DNA of 64,000 nucleotides from an uncultured Selenomonas sp. (GTDB taxonomy: Bacteria; Bacillota; Negativicutes; Selenomonadales; Selenomonadaceae): contig USAK01000005.1 of NCBI GenBank assembly GCA_900552565.1, positions 1-64,000 of the forward strand, read 5' to 3'. How positions within the stretch are numbered: position 1 is the stretch's first letter; each line of letters starts with the position of its first letter. This document shows positions 1 to 8,469 of this stretch, piece by piece. The notes under the pieces are model-generated. The model ran no database searches and had not been told where the DNA came from. It was given only the letters and a program-made list of their open reading frames with translations. Both the position numbers and the translations under genes were made by a program.

Positions 1-58
1 GGGGCATAAAGTAGATTCATGCAATACCGATTTACACAAACTATTTTACACTCCCCTT
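1..58. mobile_element. Possible terminal end of an IS256-like insertion sequence
   Basis: The recombinase reading frame to the right stops abruptly at 41-43, and its family-typical sequence is lost to the left of about base 58. The bases from about 25 to 57 (read on the minus strand: GGGGAGTGTAAAATAG, then TTTGTGTAAA) resemble the terminal inverted repeats I recall for IS256-family elements. The rest of the element would lie outside the window. The assignment is from memory of the terminus pattern only; the other end and a target duplication cannot be seen. Confidence 0.35.
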
Positions 59-865
59 TTTAGTCAAGAAATCAGTGGTGTATGTTTTTTGCAAAAGCGC
101 ATCATCGATATATTTTTCATTCCGCAGAATTTTATTGATGGTGCTGTCATACCATCTTTTTCGGCCAGCTCCGGTGAGTATGCCATCCGCTTCCAGATGT
201 TCAGCTATTTTTTTCATGCTGTAGCCTTCCAGGTATTCACGGTAGATGCGTTTGACGACTTCCGCTTGCTTTGGCTCAATGATGAGATTGCCATTTTCGT
301 CTTTCGTATAGCCGAGGAAATGGTTGTGGCTGACTTGCACCTTGCCTTGCTGATAGCGATACTGCAGGCCAAGCTTTACGTTCTTGGAAAGAGATTCTGA
401 TTCCTGTTGTGCAAGGCTGGCCATGATGGTAATCAGTACTTCGCCCTTTGAATCCATGGTGTTGATGGATTCCTTTTCGAAGAAAATAGGAATGTTTCTT
501 TCTTTGAGCTGCCGGATATACTTCAGGCAGTCAAGCGTATTGCGGGCAAAGCGGCTGATGGATTTTGTGATAACCATGTCGATATTGCCGTTCATGCATT
601 TTTTAATCATGCGATTGAACTCATCGCGTTTTTTGGTATTGGTACCGGAAATGCCGTCGTCAGCGAAAATTCCTGCAAGAAGCCAGCCGGAATGATTCGT
701 TATATATTCCTTATAATGAGAAACCTGAGTTTCATAACTTGATTCCTGGTCTTCAGAATCGGTGCTGACCCGGCAATAGGCTGCGACGCGCAGTTTCTTT
801 GTCTCCTTTTTCGTTGCGTTATTTCCCTGGTTCTTTCTGGCAGGAATGATTACGACTTTTCTCAT
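41..865 (-). pseudogene. Large serine recombinase, C-terminally truncated
   Basis: This 274-residue product carries the N-terminal resolvase domain of large serine recombinases. The catalytic serine lies in the [13 protein letters not shown] segment near residue 32, the arginine region is [11 protein letters not shown], and the recombinase domain begins around residue 180 ([12 protein letters not shown]). Large serine integrases usually exceed 500 residues. Here the protein stops just after DFLTKKG, where relatives continue into the zinc-ribbon and coiled-coil DNA-binding region, so strand exchange is unlikely. The base composition is clearly more AT-rich than the neighbouring chromosome, consistent with transfer. 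Its start overlaps the end of a second recombinase fragment by ATGA, the tandem arrangement typical of Firmicute integrative elements. Confidence 0.85.
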
Positions 866-1185
866 TGAACTCCCTCGCGTTCAATTAGACTGTAGAGATA
901 TTCTGCCTGCTGTTTTGGATTTTCATAATGGTGAAATGCTTTATGCCAATGAAAAGAAGTGGCAGCCGCTTTTGACCGCATCTTCTTTTGCAAATTCAGC
1001 CGGCCCAGAGAAGCCGCACGACGCTGACGTTCCTCTTCAGCCTGGTCAAATATATCTTTACTGATGATGGCGGGATAAAATGCGTCACCTATGTAACGCT
1101 TGTTTTTCATCAAAAGCTTAGCCGAAGTATGAGGGATATTCATTCCTGCCTTGCGGGCGGCTAGTCCATCGAGGAGTTCGGCTAC
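862..1185 (-). pseudogene. C-terminal fragment of a second (helper) serine recombinase
   Basis: Reading leftward from about 1185, the minus strand encodes LLDGLAARKAGMNIPHTS, then KNKRYIGDAFYPAI and QAEEERQRRAASLGRLN. This is the recombinase-domain tail of the small recombinases that accompany large ones in Firmicute integrative elements. The N-terminal half is absent; upstream of about 1185 the same frame runs antisense through a methylase remnant and is a shadow. The fragment ends at 862 and overlaps the start of the neighbouring recombinase. It has no start codon of its own at the expected place, so it is non-functional. Confidence 0.7.
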
Positions 1186-1917
1186 GTAGAACCGATTATC
1201 GTCTGTGGCGATGCGACGCTGCCGGAAACCTATGAACGGCTGATGGCCGGGAAAAAGGCCAACATGGTGCTGACGGATCCGCCCTATAACGTCGATGTGG
1301 AAGAAACAGCTGGCAAGATCAAGAACGATAACATGCCGGACGATAAGTTCTACCAGTTCCTCTTTGCGGCCTTCGTCAATATGGAACAGAACATGGAGCA
1401 GGATGCTTCCATCTATGTATTCCACGCAGATACCCAGGGGCTGAACTTCCGCAAGGCATTCAAGGACGCGGGCTTCTACCTGTCCGGCTGCTGCATCTGG
1501 AAGAAGGACGCCCTGGTGCTGGGGCGCAGCCCGTACCAGTGGCAGCATGAACCGTGCCTCTTTGGCTGGAAGCTGAACGGAAAGCACCAGTGGTATTCTG
1601 ATCGTAAGCAGACGACCATCTGGGACTACGACCGGCCGAAAGCCAGCAAGGAACATCCGACTATGAAGCCTGTAGCTCTCATGGCCTATCCTATACAGAA
1701 TTCCTCTATGAGCCACTGCATCATCCTGGACCCGTTCCTCGGTTCCGGTTCTACGCTCATGGCCTGCCAGCAGACGGGCCGCATCTGTTACGGCATCGAG
1801 CTGGACGAGAAATTCGTCGATGTCATCGTGAAGCGGTATATCAGCGAGTGCGGGAGTGAAGGCGTGTTTGTACTGCGTGGGAATGAGAAAATTACTTATG
1901 ATAAAGTACAAAAATGA
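1186..1917 (+). pseudogene. Mobile-element DNA methylase, N-terminally truncated (catalytic half only)
   Basis: From about 1198 the plus strand reads IVCGDATLPETYERLM, and from GTG/ATG positions near 1243 it continues as a 224-residue beta-class amino-methyltransferase. The catalytic DPPY motif (LTDPPYNVD) appears about ten residues in, and the SAM-binding motif LDPFLGSGST lies near residue 168. Relatives in integrative elements begin with a ParB-like domain of roughly 150-200 residues, which is missing here. The truncation point faces the recombinase fragment on the opposite strand, so this is a rearrangement junction. The DPPY and FxGxG motifs are intact, but target recognition or expression is doubtful. 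Confidence 0.75.
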
Positions 1918-1978
1918 CTTGCTATTATCGGCGTTCAGAGTGATATATGTACTAGCAAAACAAGGAGGTACATAGACC

Positions 1979-2443
1979 ATGACAATCCAGACGAACCTGA
2001 ACGACCGCAAGGAACTGGCTAGAAGGCTGATTCCATTCAACCATAACGAAAAGCTCCGCTATACGGGGACGCCGGCCTTTGCCTACGAAGGGCGGGGGTT
2101 CCGCATCCCTCGCAGCGGCGATATCGAATGCGATGATGAAAAGACAGAAGCCGCCATTACGGCTTTCCTGCAGGAAGCAGGCATCCTTCCGCAGCCGGAA
2201 CCGGCAGAAGGAACGGAACCCGAAGTGCCGCAAGAGCCGCTGGCGCAGGATGAAACGCCAGGATCGGACGCACTGCCGCATCCGGACAGGATGGAAATCA
2301 AGGTTCCCATTGATGGCATGGACGGTGCGCAACTCCGCAACCTGGTCTTCATGCTCCACGCCCAGCAGTACCTGCTGAACCGGGCGGCAGGACATGAAAA
2401 CATCCATGTGCCGGAAAGGCTGGTGGAAGACTTGAAAGAATAA
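1979..2443 (+). pseudogene. Integrative-element accessory protein, probably truncated at its C-terminus
   Basis: The gene starts at ATG 1979 after a strong AAGGAGGT site and encodes 154 residues. The N-terminus (TNLNDRKELARRLI, then LRYTGTPAFAYEGRG) and the block PIDGMDGAQLRNLVFMLHAQ match, as I recall, a protein that sits just after the DNA methylase in Firmicute conjugative elements and is sometimes labelled virulence-related. A proline/glutamate-rich linker occupies residues 65-95. Relatives are roughly twice as long; here the frame ends at ERLVEDLKE, about 50 bases before ureG-like sequence begins. Function is unknown. The link to the upstream methylase remnant suggests both came in with one element. 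Confidence 0.6.
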
Positions 2444-2495
2444 CCTGGTACCGACCAGACTTCCTTCTTTGCCATCTATCAGAACTATCGCAAGG

Positions 2496-2897
2496 AATCT
2501 CGAGGCAGTGGAAGAACTGACAAAGCGGTTCCCCGACACGCAGATCGTCTTCATCGAGAGCGGCGGCGACAACCTTTCGGCGACGTTCAGTCCGGAACTG
2601 GCCGACGCCACGATCTTTGTCATCGATGTATCAGAAGGAGACAAGATCCCGCGCAAGGGCGGTCCCGGCATCACGCGGTCCGACCTGCTCGTCATCAACA
2701 AAAAAGACCTCGCACCGTATGTCGGGGCCGACCTCGGCGTCATGGATCGCGATTCCAAGAAGATGCGCGGCTCGCGGCCGTTCCTGTTCACGAATCTCAT
2801 GAAGAAAGAGGGCGTGCCTGAGATCATCGCCTGGATACGCCACAATGTCCTGCTGGAAGACAGCCAGGGGCCTCACGATGGGAAGGATGGAAGATGA
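2496..2897 (+). pseudogene. ureG: Urease accessory GTPase UreG, 3' fragment
   Basis: From [14 protein letters not shown] onward the reading frame matches the C-terminal two-thirds of UreG, the GTPase that delivers nickel to urease. The blocks [32 protein letters not shown] and the G4-like NKKDL are present. The N-terminal P-loop and the CPH nickel-binding motif are absent, and the homology begins only about 50 bases after the mobile-element protein ends. A TTG at 2469 could start translation, but the product could not bind GTP. The fragment ends by overlapping ureD (ATGA at 2894), the normal operon order. The rest of the urease operon would lie to the left, where the element now sits. Confidence 0.85.
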
Positions 2898-3595
2898 CAC
2901 AGACCAATCCGTTCGGCAAGGTCTCGGAATTATCGCTGGTGGTTGCACCGGGCAAGATGCGCCATCTCTCCTTCACGGCCCCGTTCAAAGTCCTGCATCC
3001 CTTCCGTCAGGACGGCTTCCTGCAGATCATGGTCGTCAAGGTATCGGCAGGCCTCATGGCGGGGGGCGAGGCTGTCCGTGAGGGCAGGGTCACGGTCGGC
3101 CGTGACGCGACGCTGTTCTATGCGCCGCTGCCCGTCCTGCCCTTTGCCGACTCCGCGTTCCGCAGCGCGTTCGCCATCGAGCTGGCCGACGAGACGAGCC
3201 GCTTGTTCTACTCCGACATACTGGCCTGCGGCCGCGCCGCCCGCGGGGAGCGCTTTGCCTATCGCCTCTATCGTTCCCGCGTGTACATCACATCGGGCGG
3301 CATCCTGCTCTACGCCGACAATTTCCGCTTTGCACCGCAGGAGGACGGCGCAGACTGCGAGGGCTTTATCCAGTATGAGGGATACACGCATCTCGGCAAC
3401 TACGTGCTCTGCCACTTCCCCGTGCGTGAGGAAGACCTGCGCGCCTGTTTCCGGCCGATACTCGATGTGCATGACTGCCAGGCAGGTCTGACGCGCTTCG
3501 GTGAAACGAATATTTGCCTCAAGGTGCTCGCAAATGGCAGTGAGATGCTCGTCGCACTGCAAGCACGCATCAAGGATTTCCTGCGCTGCGCATGA
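2894..3595 (+). CDS. ureD: Urease accessory protein UreD, apparently with an internal deletion
   Basis: The 233-residue product matches UreD/UreH, which scaffolds nickel delivery to apo-urease. Recognisable segments are [11 protein letters not shown] near residue 27, [15 protein letters not shown] near 75, [20 protein letters not shown] near 100-120, and a conserved C-terminal half. UreD proteins are usually about 270 residues. The segment that normally joins the AGLMAG region to the next strand seems to be missing around residue 56, at a run of six Gs (3061-3066), with the reading frame kept. The start overlaps the ureG remnant. With ureG broken and no urease genes in view, this gene is probably a decaying remainder even though the frame is open. 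Confidence 0.75.
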   Translation: MTQTNPFGKVSELSLVVAPGKMRHLSFTAPFKVLHPFRQDGFLQIMVVKVSAGLMAGGEAVREGRVTVGRDATLFYAPLPVLPFADSAFRSAFAIELADETSRLFYSDILACGRAARGERFAYRLYRSRVYITSGGILLYADNFRFAPQEDGADCEGFIQYEGYTHLGNYVLCHFPVREEDLRACFRPILDVHDCQAGLTRFGETNICLKVLANGSEMLVALQARIKDFLRCA

Positions 3596-3605
3596 TGAAG
3601 GCCTG

Positions 3606-3634
3606 TTGGTAAGCGGATACAGATGGCGTATAAT
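3606..3634 (+). promoter_or_regulatory. Sigma-70-type promoter upstream of the C_GCAxxG_C_C pseudogene
   Basis: TTGGTA (3606-3611) and TATAAT (3629-3634) are separated by 17 bases. It lies 42 bases before the broken downstream gene. Confidence 0.5.
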
Positions 3635-3675
3635 AAGGAAAAATGTATTTTGCTAGGAAAACAGGAGAGTAGATT

Positions 3676-4046
3676 ATGGAAATGAACGATGAGCCGAGCA
3701 GGCTGTGGCGTATAAACATGGAGATTGCAATTGTGTGCAGGCCGTGCTGCTGGCATTTGCGGATGAACTCGGAAGACCGAAGGAAGAGCTCCGGGCGCTT
3801 GGCTAGGGCTTCGGCATGGGCATGGGCTGCGCGGAGGCGACGTGCGGGGCACTCTGCGGCGCGAGCATGGTCATGGGCCTCTGCAACAAGAGCGGCAGGC
3901 TGACGGCGGCCATCATGCGCGAGATCCTGCACGAATTCCAGGAAAAAGCCGGTGCCACAGTCTGCAAGGACCTCAAGGGCATCGAGACCGGCAGGATGCT
4001 CTGCTCCTGTGACGACTGCGTGCGCTATGCCGTGCGCGCGGCATAG
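3676..4046 (+). pseudogene. C_GCAxxG_C_C family redox-type protein, broken by a frameshift and an amber codon
   Basis: In one frame the DNA reads AEQAVAYKHGDCNCVQAVLL, then ALG, a TAG at 3804-3806, then GFGMGMGCAEATCGALCG and CSCDDCVRYAVR. That is the cysteine pattern of the C_GCAxxG_C_C family, small proteins thought to be redox-active. The amber codon replaces a small residue in the glycine-rich turn and can arise from TCG by one change. The only well-placed start (ATG 3676, after GGAGAG) is in a different frame, and the family frame has TGA at 3690, so a frameshift near 3690-3700 is also needed. Two independent lesions make this a pseudogene. Confidence 0.8.
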
Positions 4047-4080
4047 CAGCGTCTTGGATGAGATTTCCTGCTGCGGCAGA

Positions 4081-4110
4081 TTGACAATAGGGACGTCGGT
4101 CTGCTATACT
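4081..4110 (+). promoter_or_regulatory. Promoter for the manganese riboswitch-terC transcript
   Basis: A consensus TTGACA (4081-4086) and TATACT (4105-4110) lie 18 bases apart, immediately before the riboswitch. Confidence 0.75.
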
Positions 4111-4125
4111 GATGTTACAAGCGAA

Positions 4126-4222
4126 TAGCGAAGGGGAGTAACCTCTTTGGTTTGCCGTCAACAAGCATGCCGTACAAGCGGCTGGTGGCAGCGTTACGGA
4201 TGTAATAGGTGAGACTTTCGCA
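4126..4222 (+). promoter_or_regulatory. yybP-ykoY manganese riboswitch
   Basis: The leader has the hallmarks of the Mn2+-sensing yybP-ykoY class: AAGGGGAGTAAC after the 5' P1 strand (GCGAA, 4128-4132), the internal segment CCGTCAACAAGC, and GGTGAGAC followed by the 3' P1 strand (TTCGC, 4217-4221). The family commonly controls TerC-type manganese exporters, and a TerC gene starts 74 bases downstream. The 3' P1 strand is shared with a terminator, so metal binding should favour read-through (an ON switch). Confidence 0.85.
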
Positions 4223-4266
4223 TGATACCCGGTTCCCGGATACCATGCGGAAGTCTCTTTTTGTTT
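4211..4266 (+). terminator. Riboswitch-controlled intrinsic terminator
   Basis: AGACTTTCGCATG (4213-4225) pairs with CATGCGGAAGTCT (4244-4256) over 13 bp with one G-T pair, followed by CTTTTTGTTT. The left arm overlaps the 3' strand of the riboswitch P1 stem, so the two structures exclude each other. Confidence 0.8.
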
Positions 4267-4295
4267 ATGGTTGGATTGAGAAAGGAATCAATGAT

Positions 4296-4985
4296 ATGGA
4301 AATGGAACTTTTATCGATGCAATTCCTGATGGCGCTCGGCACGATCGTCCTGATGGACTTGTTGCTCGGCGGCGATAATGCTGTTGTCATCGCGATGGCG
4401 GCGAACAAACTGCCGGAGAATCTGCGTAAGAAGGCGATTCTCATCGGCACGGCCGGTGCCGTCATCATCCGCCTCGTCATGACGCTCGTGGCGGTATGGC
4501 TCTTGACTATCCCGTATCTGCAGGCAATCGGCGGCCTGATCCTCCTGCCGATTGCCGTGAAGCTGCTCGTGCCGGAGAAGAAGGACGAGCACGTTGAGGC
4601 GTCGGACAGCCTGATGGGTGCCGTGAAGACCATCATCATCGCCGATGCCGCGATGGGCGTCGACAATGTGCTGGCCATTGCCGGTGCATCGCATGGCAGT
4701 TTCGTGCTCGTTGTCTTCGGCTTCCTTATCAGCATCCCCATCATCGTGGGCGGCAGCACGCTCATCGGCAAGATCATGGACCGCTTCCCCGTCGTGCTCT
4801 ATGCGGGTGCAGGCCTCTTAGGCTGGACGGCTGGCTCCATGATTGCCCACGACAAGATCCTCGGCACGATGATCACGAGCGCCGTCGGCGACTGGGCAGC
4901 CATTGCCATCCAGGCTGTCCTCGCCGCAGGCGTCATCCTCACCGGCTTCTGCATGAGCCGCCGCGCCAAGAGCCAGACGGCTTGA
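4296..4985 (+). CDS. TerC/YjbE-family integral membrane metal exporter
   Basis: This 229-residue protein is almost entirely hydrophobic, with about seven predicted helices. It carries the paired acidic motifs of TerC proteins: LLLGGDNAVVIAMAA near residue 20 and the repeat IIADAAMGVDNVLAIAG near residue 115. Bacillus relatives export manganese or supply it to secreted enzymes during membrane transit. The manganese riboswitch directly upstream supports the same role here. I prefer ATG 4296 over an upstream in-frame start at 4209, because the latter lies inside the riboswitch and a GAGAAAGGA site precedes 4296. It is a single-gene transcript ending in a strong terminator. Confidence 0.9.
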   Translation: MEMELLSMQFLMALGTIVLMDLLLGGDNAVVIAMAANKLPENLRKKAILIGTAGAVIIRLVMTLVAVWLLTIPYLQAIGGLILLPIAVKLLVPEKKDEHVEASDSLMGAVKTIIIADAAMGVDNVLAIAGASHGSFVLVVFGFLISIPIIVGGSTLIGKIMDRFPVVLYAGAGLLGWTAGSMIAHDKILGTMITSAVGDWAAIAIQAVLAAGVILTGFCMSRRAKSQTA

Positions 4986-4993
4986 GCCTAGAG

Positions 4994-5035
4994 AAAAAAC
5001 CTGCCCTCACCTTGATGGTGAAGGCAGGTTTTTTT
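4994..5035 (+). terminator. Terminator after terC, probably shared with the convergent DUF389 gene
   Basis: AAAACCTGCC (4996-5005) pairs with GGCAGGTTTT (5023-5032), followed by more Ts. The A-tract on the left makes it usable from the minus strand as well. Confidence 0.85.
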
Positions 5036-6413
5036 ATGGCCAGGCGATGCCGTCGCCGTAGAAGTCACTGGGATGATCTGCAGTCTGGACGGTCATGAGG
5101 ACAGGCATATCGACCTGTGCGGCAATCCACTTCTGCAAGCGGTCGGCTTCTTCTGGGCGGAGCGGCTCTTTGACGATGACTTCGACCATGAAGCGCTTGT
5201 GGTCCACTTTGTTCTCCGTTTTTGGCTGATCCTTCTGGGGCGTTACGGATGTCAATGTGCCGCCCTGGATGGACAGGACCTTGGGGAAGAGAAGGGGGGC
5301 CTGCTGGGCGAGGAGCTCGATGGTCTGCTGGTCTGCGCTCGCGCGCTTGTAGGCCGGGTAATACTGCGCGGAGAGGTTCTTGTAGGAGACTTCCTTTTCG
5401 GAAGTGCTCTGCTTCTCGAGCCGCGCATTGATGAGGTTCTGGACTTGCTCGCGGTCGAGTTCGCGCTGCCCCTGAATGACGACGAGCTCGAGGTCTTGGA
5501 GCCTGTTGCGCGCGTGCAGTTCGTCCTGAAGGGCATCAATCTCTTTCTCGGTCAGCAGCGTGCCCACGAGATCGACGGTGAGGACGTGGTCCTTTACGGT
5601 GTAGGAGACGACACTCGTCGTCTGGAAGTCCATGTCCTCGCTGATGAAGCTCTTAACCTGCATGTCGCGCAGATTCTCCTCGACCATCTGATAGGCGAGA
5701 TAGATGCTCGGCGCCGTGATCAAGATGCCGAGAGCCGCCAGGATGATTCGCTGCCGCTGGAATTGTGAGGCTGCGACATCACCATGCGATGGGACGCCGA
5801 GGACTTTGAAGACGAGGAAGGCTGCGAGTGCGATGAAGAAGGCATTGATGAAAAAGAGGTACATCGCGCCGAGAAAGAAGGGAGAATGGCCAGATGCCAG
5901 CCCGTATCCGGCTGTGCAGAGCGGAGGCATCAGAGCGGTAGCGATGGCTACGCCGGGGATGACATTGCTCTTTTCCTGACGCGTATTGCCGACGGCCCCT
6001 GCAATGCCGCCACACAGGGCGACGATGACATCCCAGATGGTAGGCGAGGTGCGTGCCAGAAGCTCGTCCGTCGAGTAGGCCAGCGGCGAGATGGCGAAGT
6101 AGAGGGAGGCCGTCAGGATGGCGAATCCCACCTGGAAGGCGAGCTTGATCATGGACTGACGGATGAAGTGCACATCGTATGTGGCCATGCCGTACCCGAT
6201 GGCCACGATCCCGCCCATGAGCGGGGAGATCAGCATGGCGCCGATGATGACGGCGACGCTGTTCATGTTCAGGCCGACACAGGCAATCATGATGGCCATG
6301 ACGAGGACGATGAGATTCGTCCCCGATACCGTCGCATCCGCAAGGATGCGCTGGTTGATTTCTTGGATGGAGGCGGCGCCTCCCTTTAGATTGAATAGAT
6401 CACGCCACATCAT
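5034..6413 (-). CDS. DUF389 family membrane protein
   Basis: The 459-residue protein has the DUF389 core: SGTNLIVLVMAIMIACVGL from about residue 31, then NSVAVIIGAMLISPLMGGI, GGIAGAVGNTRQEKSNVIPG and IATALMPPLCTAGYGL. There are about six to seven membrane helices in the first 250 residues. The C-terminal 200 residues are soluble, with a lysine/glutamate-rich helical stretch. The family is widespread and its biochemical role is not established. Two adjacent ATG codons begin the gene. Its stop lies in the terminator shared with terC, and the BCCT transporter lies just upstream on the same strand (28 bases), so the two may be co-transcribed. Confidence 0.85.
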   Translation of the reverse strand: MMWRDLFNLKGGAASIQEINQRILADATVSGTNLIVLVMAIMIACVGLNMNSVAVIIGAMLISPLMGGIVAIGYGMATYDVHFIRQSMIKLAFQVGFAILTASLYFAISPLAYSTDELLARTSPTIWDVIVALCGGIAGAVGNTRQEKSNVIPGVAIATALMPPLCTAGYGLASGHSPFFLGAMYLFFINAFFIALAAFLVFKVLGVPSHGDVAASQFQRQRIILAALGILITAPSIYLAYQMVEENLRDMQVKSFISEDMDFQTTSVVSYTVKDHVLTVDLVGTLLTEKEIDALQDELHARNRLQDLELVVIQGQRELDREQVQNLINARLEKQSTSEKEVSYKNLSAQYYPAYKRASADQQTIELLAQQAPLLFPKVLSIQGGTLTSVTPQKDQPKTENKVDHKRFMVEVIVKEPLRPEEADRLQKWIAAQVDMPVLMTVQTADHPSDFYGDGIAWP

Positions 6414-6441
6414 TTTCTCACATCACCTTTCACAGGAGAGA

Positions 6442-8442
6442 TTACGTCTCATCGTTCTTCTTGTCGAATAGGTACAGATTATGCTTGCTGTTGGCAATCA
6501 TGCGGATATAGCGCTCGTACTGGCGCAGGACATCGGTCAGCAGTTCCTCGCGGCGCATGTACTTGAGGCTGTAGCCGCGCCTGCCGTCGGCAAAGTAGCA
6601 GACCGGCTCGAAGTCATCTACCGTATCCATCTTCGGGAGGAGGCTGGAGGAGACGACCATCTTGGAGACGGCGTGTTCCTTGCAGCCGACACCGTAAAGG
6701 AAGTCGCGGAGACGGCCGCTCTCGACGATGAGTTCGCAGTACGGGAGCCCGTCTTCTTCACCGCTGCGGATCTGCGCCGCAATCCCGTTCTTCGCGAATT
6801 CCGCCTGCAGTTCCTCAAAGGCAGGCTCGGCGACATCGCGCAGGAAGGCGCGCACATCCTCGAGTTTTCCCGTGGAGACGACTTTTTTCAGACGCGCCTG
6901 CCAGTGCTTGCCGTCCCAGTAGGCCGTGCTCTTGGAGAGATTCCGGCTGAAATACGAGTCATCTACCCAGAGGCCGCGCAGCAGGCAGAAGGCCATGACG
7001 ACCATGATGAGGGAGAACGGCAGTGCCATGATGACTGTCATAGTCTGTAATGCTTCAAGCCCGCCGGAGTAGAGCAGGCCGATGGCCAGTATGGCGAGCA
7101 TGCTTCCCCAGAGGATGCTCTGCCATTTCGGGAAGGTGCTCTTACCCTGTGAGGCGATGGAGTTGATGACGAATATGCCGGAATCAGCCGACGTGATGAA
7201 GAAGATCGCGATGACCAGGATGGCTGTCAGCGATGTGATGGCAGGAAGCGGCAGCTGGTTGAGGAACAGGAATAAGAGGCGGTCTGTTTCAGCAGCTGCC
7301 TGTGTCAGCATGCCTGCTGTCTGTGCATCCATCCAGATGGCTCCGTTGCCGAAGACGGTCATCCAGAGCAGGTTGAAGACAGTTGGGATCAGCAGGACAC
7401 AGACGACGAATTCGCGGATCGTGCGCCCGCGGGAAATCTTGGCGATGAACAGGCCGACGAACGGTGCCCAGGAAATCCACCAGGCCCAGTACAGGATGGT
7501 CCAGCTCGTGAACCACTCTTCTTTGGTGCTCTCATAGGCAAAGGTGCGAAAGGACAGCTCTACGATGTGCGTCAAGTAGTAGCCGATGTTCTCGGTAAAG
7601 GCAGCCAGGATGTAGACGGTCGGCCCTGTCAGCAGCACGAAGAGCATGAGGGAGATGGCTAGGATCAGATTGCCCTGACTCAGGTAGCGGACCCCTTTGC
7701 CGACGCCGGAGATCGAGGACAAGACGGCAGCTCCGATGGACAGCAGGATGATGAAGACAAGGCTCTGGAAGGATGCACCAGGCATCGCTCCGATTTCCCG
7801 GAGTCCGGCATGGAGCTGCATGGCACCGAAGCCGAGCGTGGTCGTCAGGCCAAAGATCGTAGCGCAGAGTGCCAGGATGTCGATGACCGTGCCCGGCGTG
7901 CTGTAGATCCGATGCTTGAGCAGGGGGTAGAAGCCAGAACGGATGGTCACCGGCAGACGGTAACGGAAGCCGAAATAAGCCAGAGAGAGGCCGACGATCC
8001 CGTAGATTGCCCAAGCGTGGATTCCCCAGTGGAACAGCGTGTTGAGCATGGCCTCCTTTGTCTGCACGACAGGCGAGGCCATGCTGTGAAGTGGCGCCGA
8101 CAGATGCGAGATCGGCTCTGCCACGCCGAAATACATCAGGCCGATGCCCATGCCAGCAGAAAAAAGCATGCAGAGCCAGGAGAAGAATGAATACTCAGGC
8201 TCCTCGTCATCGTCGCCCAAGCGGATATCACCGAGCTTGCCGAGGCAGAGCACGACGAGGAACAGAAAGAAGAAGGCCACGCTGAGAATGTAGATCCAGC
8301 TGAAGGAGTTGAACAGTTCCTGCTTGAGGAAGGTCAGGACGGCCTTCGCGCCCTCAGGCACCACGATGCATCCTAGTGCAACTGATGCAATGATGATAAG
8401 ACTCGGTATAACGATATTTTTCTGTAAATTTGTCCGATACAA
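6442..8442 (-). CDS. BCCT-family betaine/choline/carnitine transporter
   Basis: At 666 residues with twelve hydrophobic segments, this matches the BCCT family of compatible-solute transporters. Key signs are SFFSWLCMLFSAGMGIGLMY near residue 85, the tryptophan-rich core around residue 315-330 (WTILYWAWWISWAPFVG), and the following FIAKISRGRTIREFV. The extended hydrophilic C-terminus of about 150 residues resembles the regulatory tails of this family. The substrate (betaine, choline or carnitine) cannot be read from the sequence. The start is TTG 8442, about 7 bases after AAGGGGGC. A promoter and a leader hairpin lie upstream. Confidence 0.92.
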   Translation of the reverse strand: MYRTNLQKNIVIPSLIIIASVALGCIVVPEGAKAVLTFLKQELFNSFSWIYILSVAFFFLFLVVLCLGKLGDIRLGDDDEEPEYSFFSWLCMLFSAGMGIGLMYFGVAEPISHLSAPLHSMASPVVQTKEAMLNTLFHWGIHAWAIYGIVGLSLAYFGFRYRLPVTIRSGFYPLLKHRIYSTPGTVIDILALCATIFGLTTTLGFGAMQLHAGLREIGAMPGASFQSLVFIILLSIGAAVLSSISGVGKGVRYLSQGNLILAISLMLFVLLTGPTVYILAAFTENIGYYLTHIVELSFRTFAYESTKEEWFTSWTILYWAWWISWAPFVGLFIAKISRGRTIREFVVCVLLIPTVFNLLWMTVFGNGAIWMDAQTAGMLTQAAAETDRLLFLFLNQLPLPAITSLTAILVIAIFFITSADSGIFVINSIASQGKSTFPKWQSILWGSMLAILAIGLLYSGGLEALQTMTVIMALPFSLIMVVMAFCLLRGLWVDDSYFSRNLSKSTAYWDGKHWQARLKKVVSTGKLEDVRAFLRDVAEPAFEELQAEFAKNGIAAQIRSGEEDGLPYCELIVESGRLRDFLYGVGCKEHAVSKMVVSSSLLPKMDTVDDFEPVCYFADGRRGYSLKYMRREELLTDVLRQYERYIRMIANSKHNLYLFDKKNDET

Positions 8443-8469
8443 TAAAAAGCCCCCTTATAAAGAAATAGA

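Noticed and set aside
1243..1917. An intact restriction-modification system
   Set aside because: There is no restriction endonuclease nearby, and the methylase lacks its N-terminal domain; its flanks are element remnants.
3804..3806. Read-through or recoding of the TAG in the C_GCAxxG_C_C gene
   Set aside because: Selenocysteine uses TGA, the replaced residue is not a cysteine, and a second lesion (frameshift near 3695) is needed anyway.
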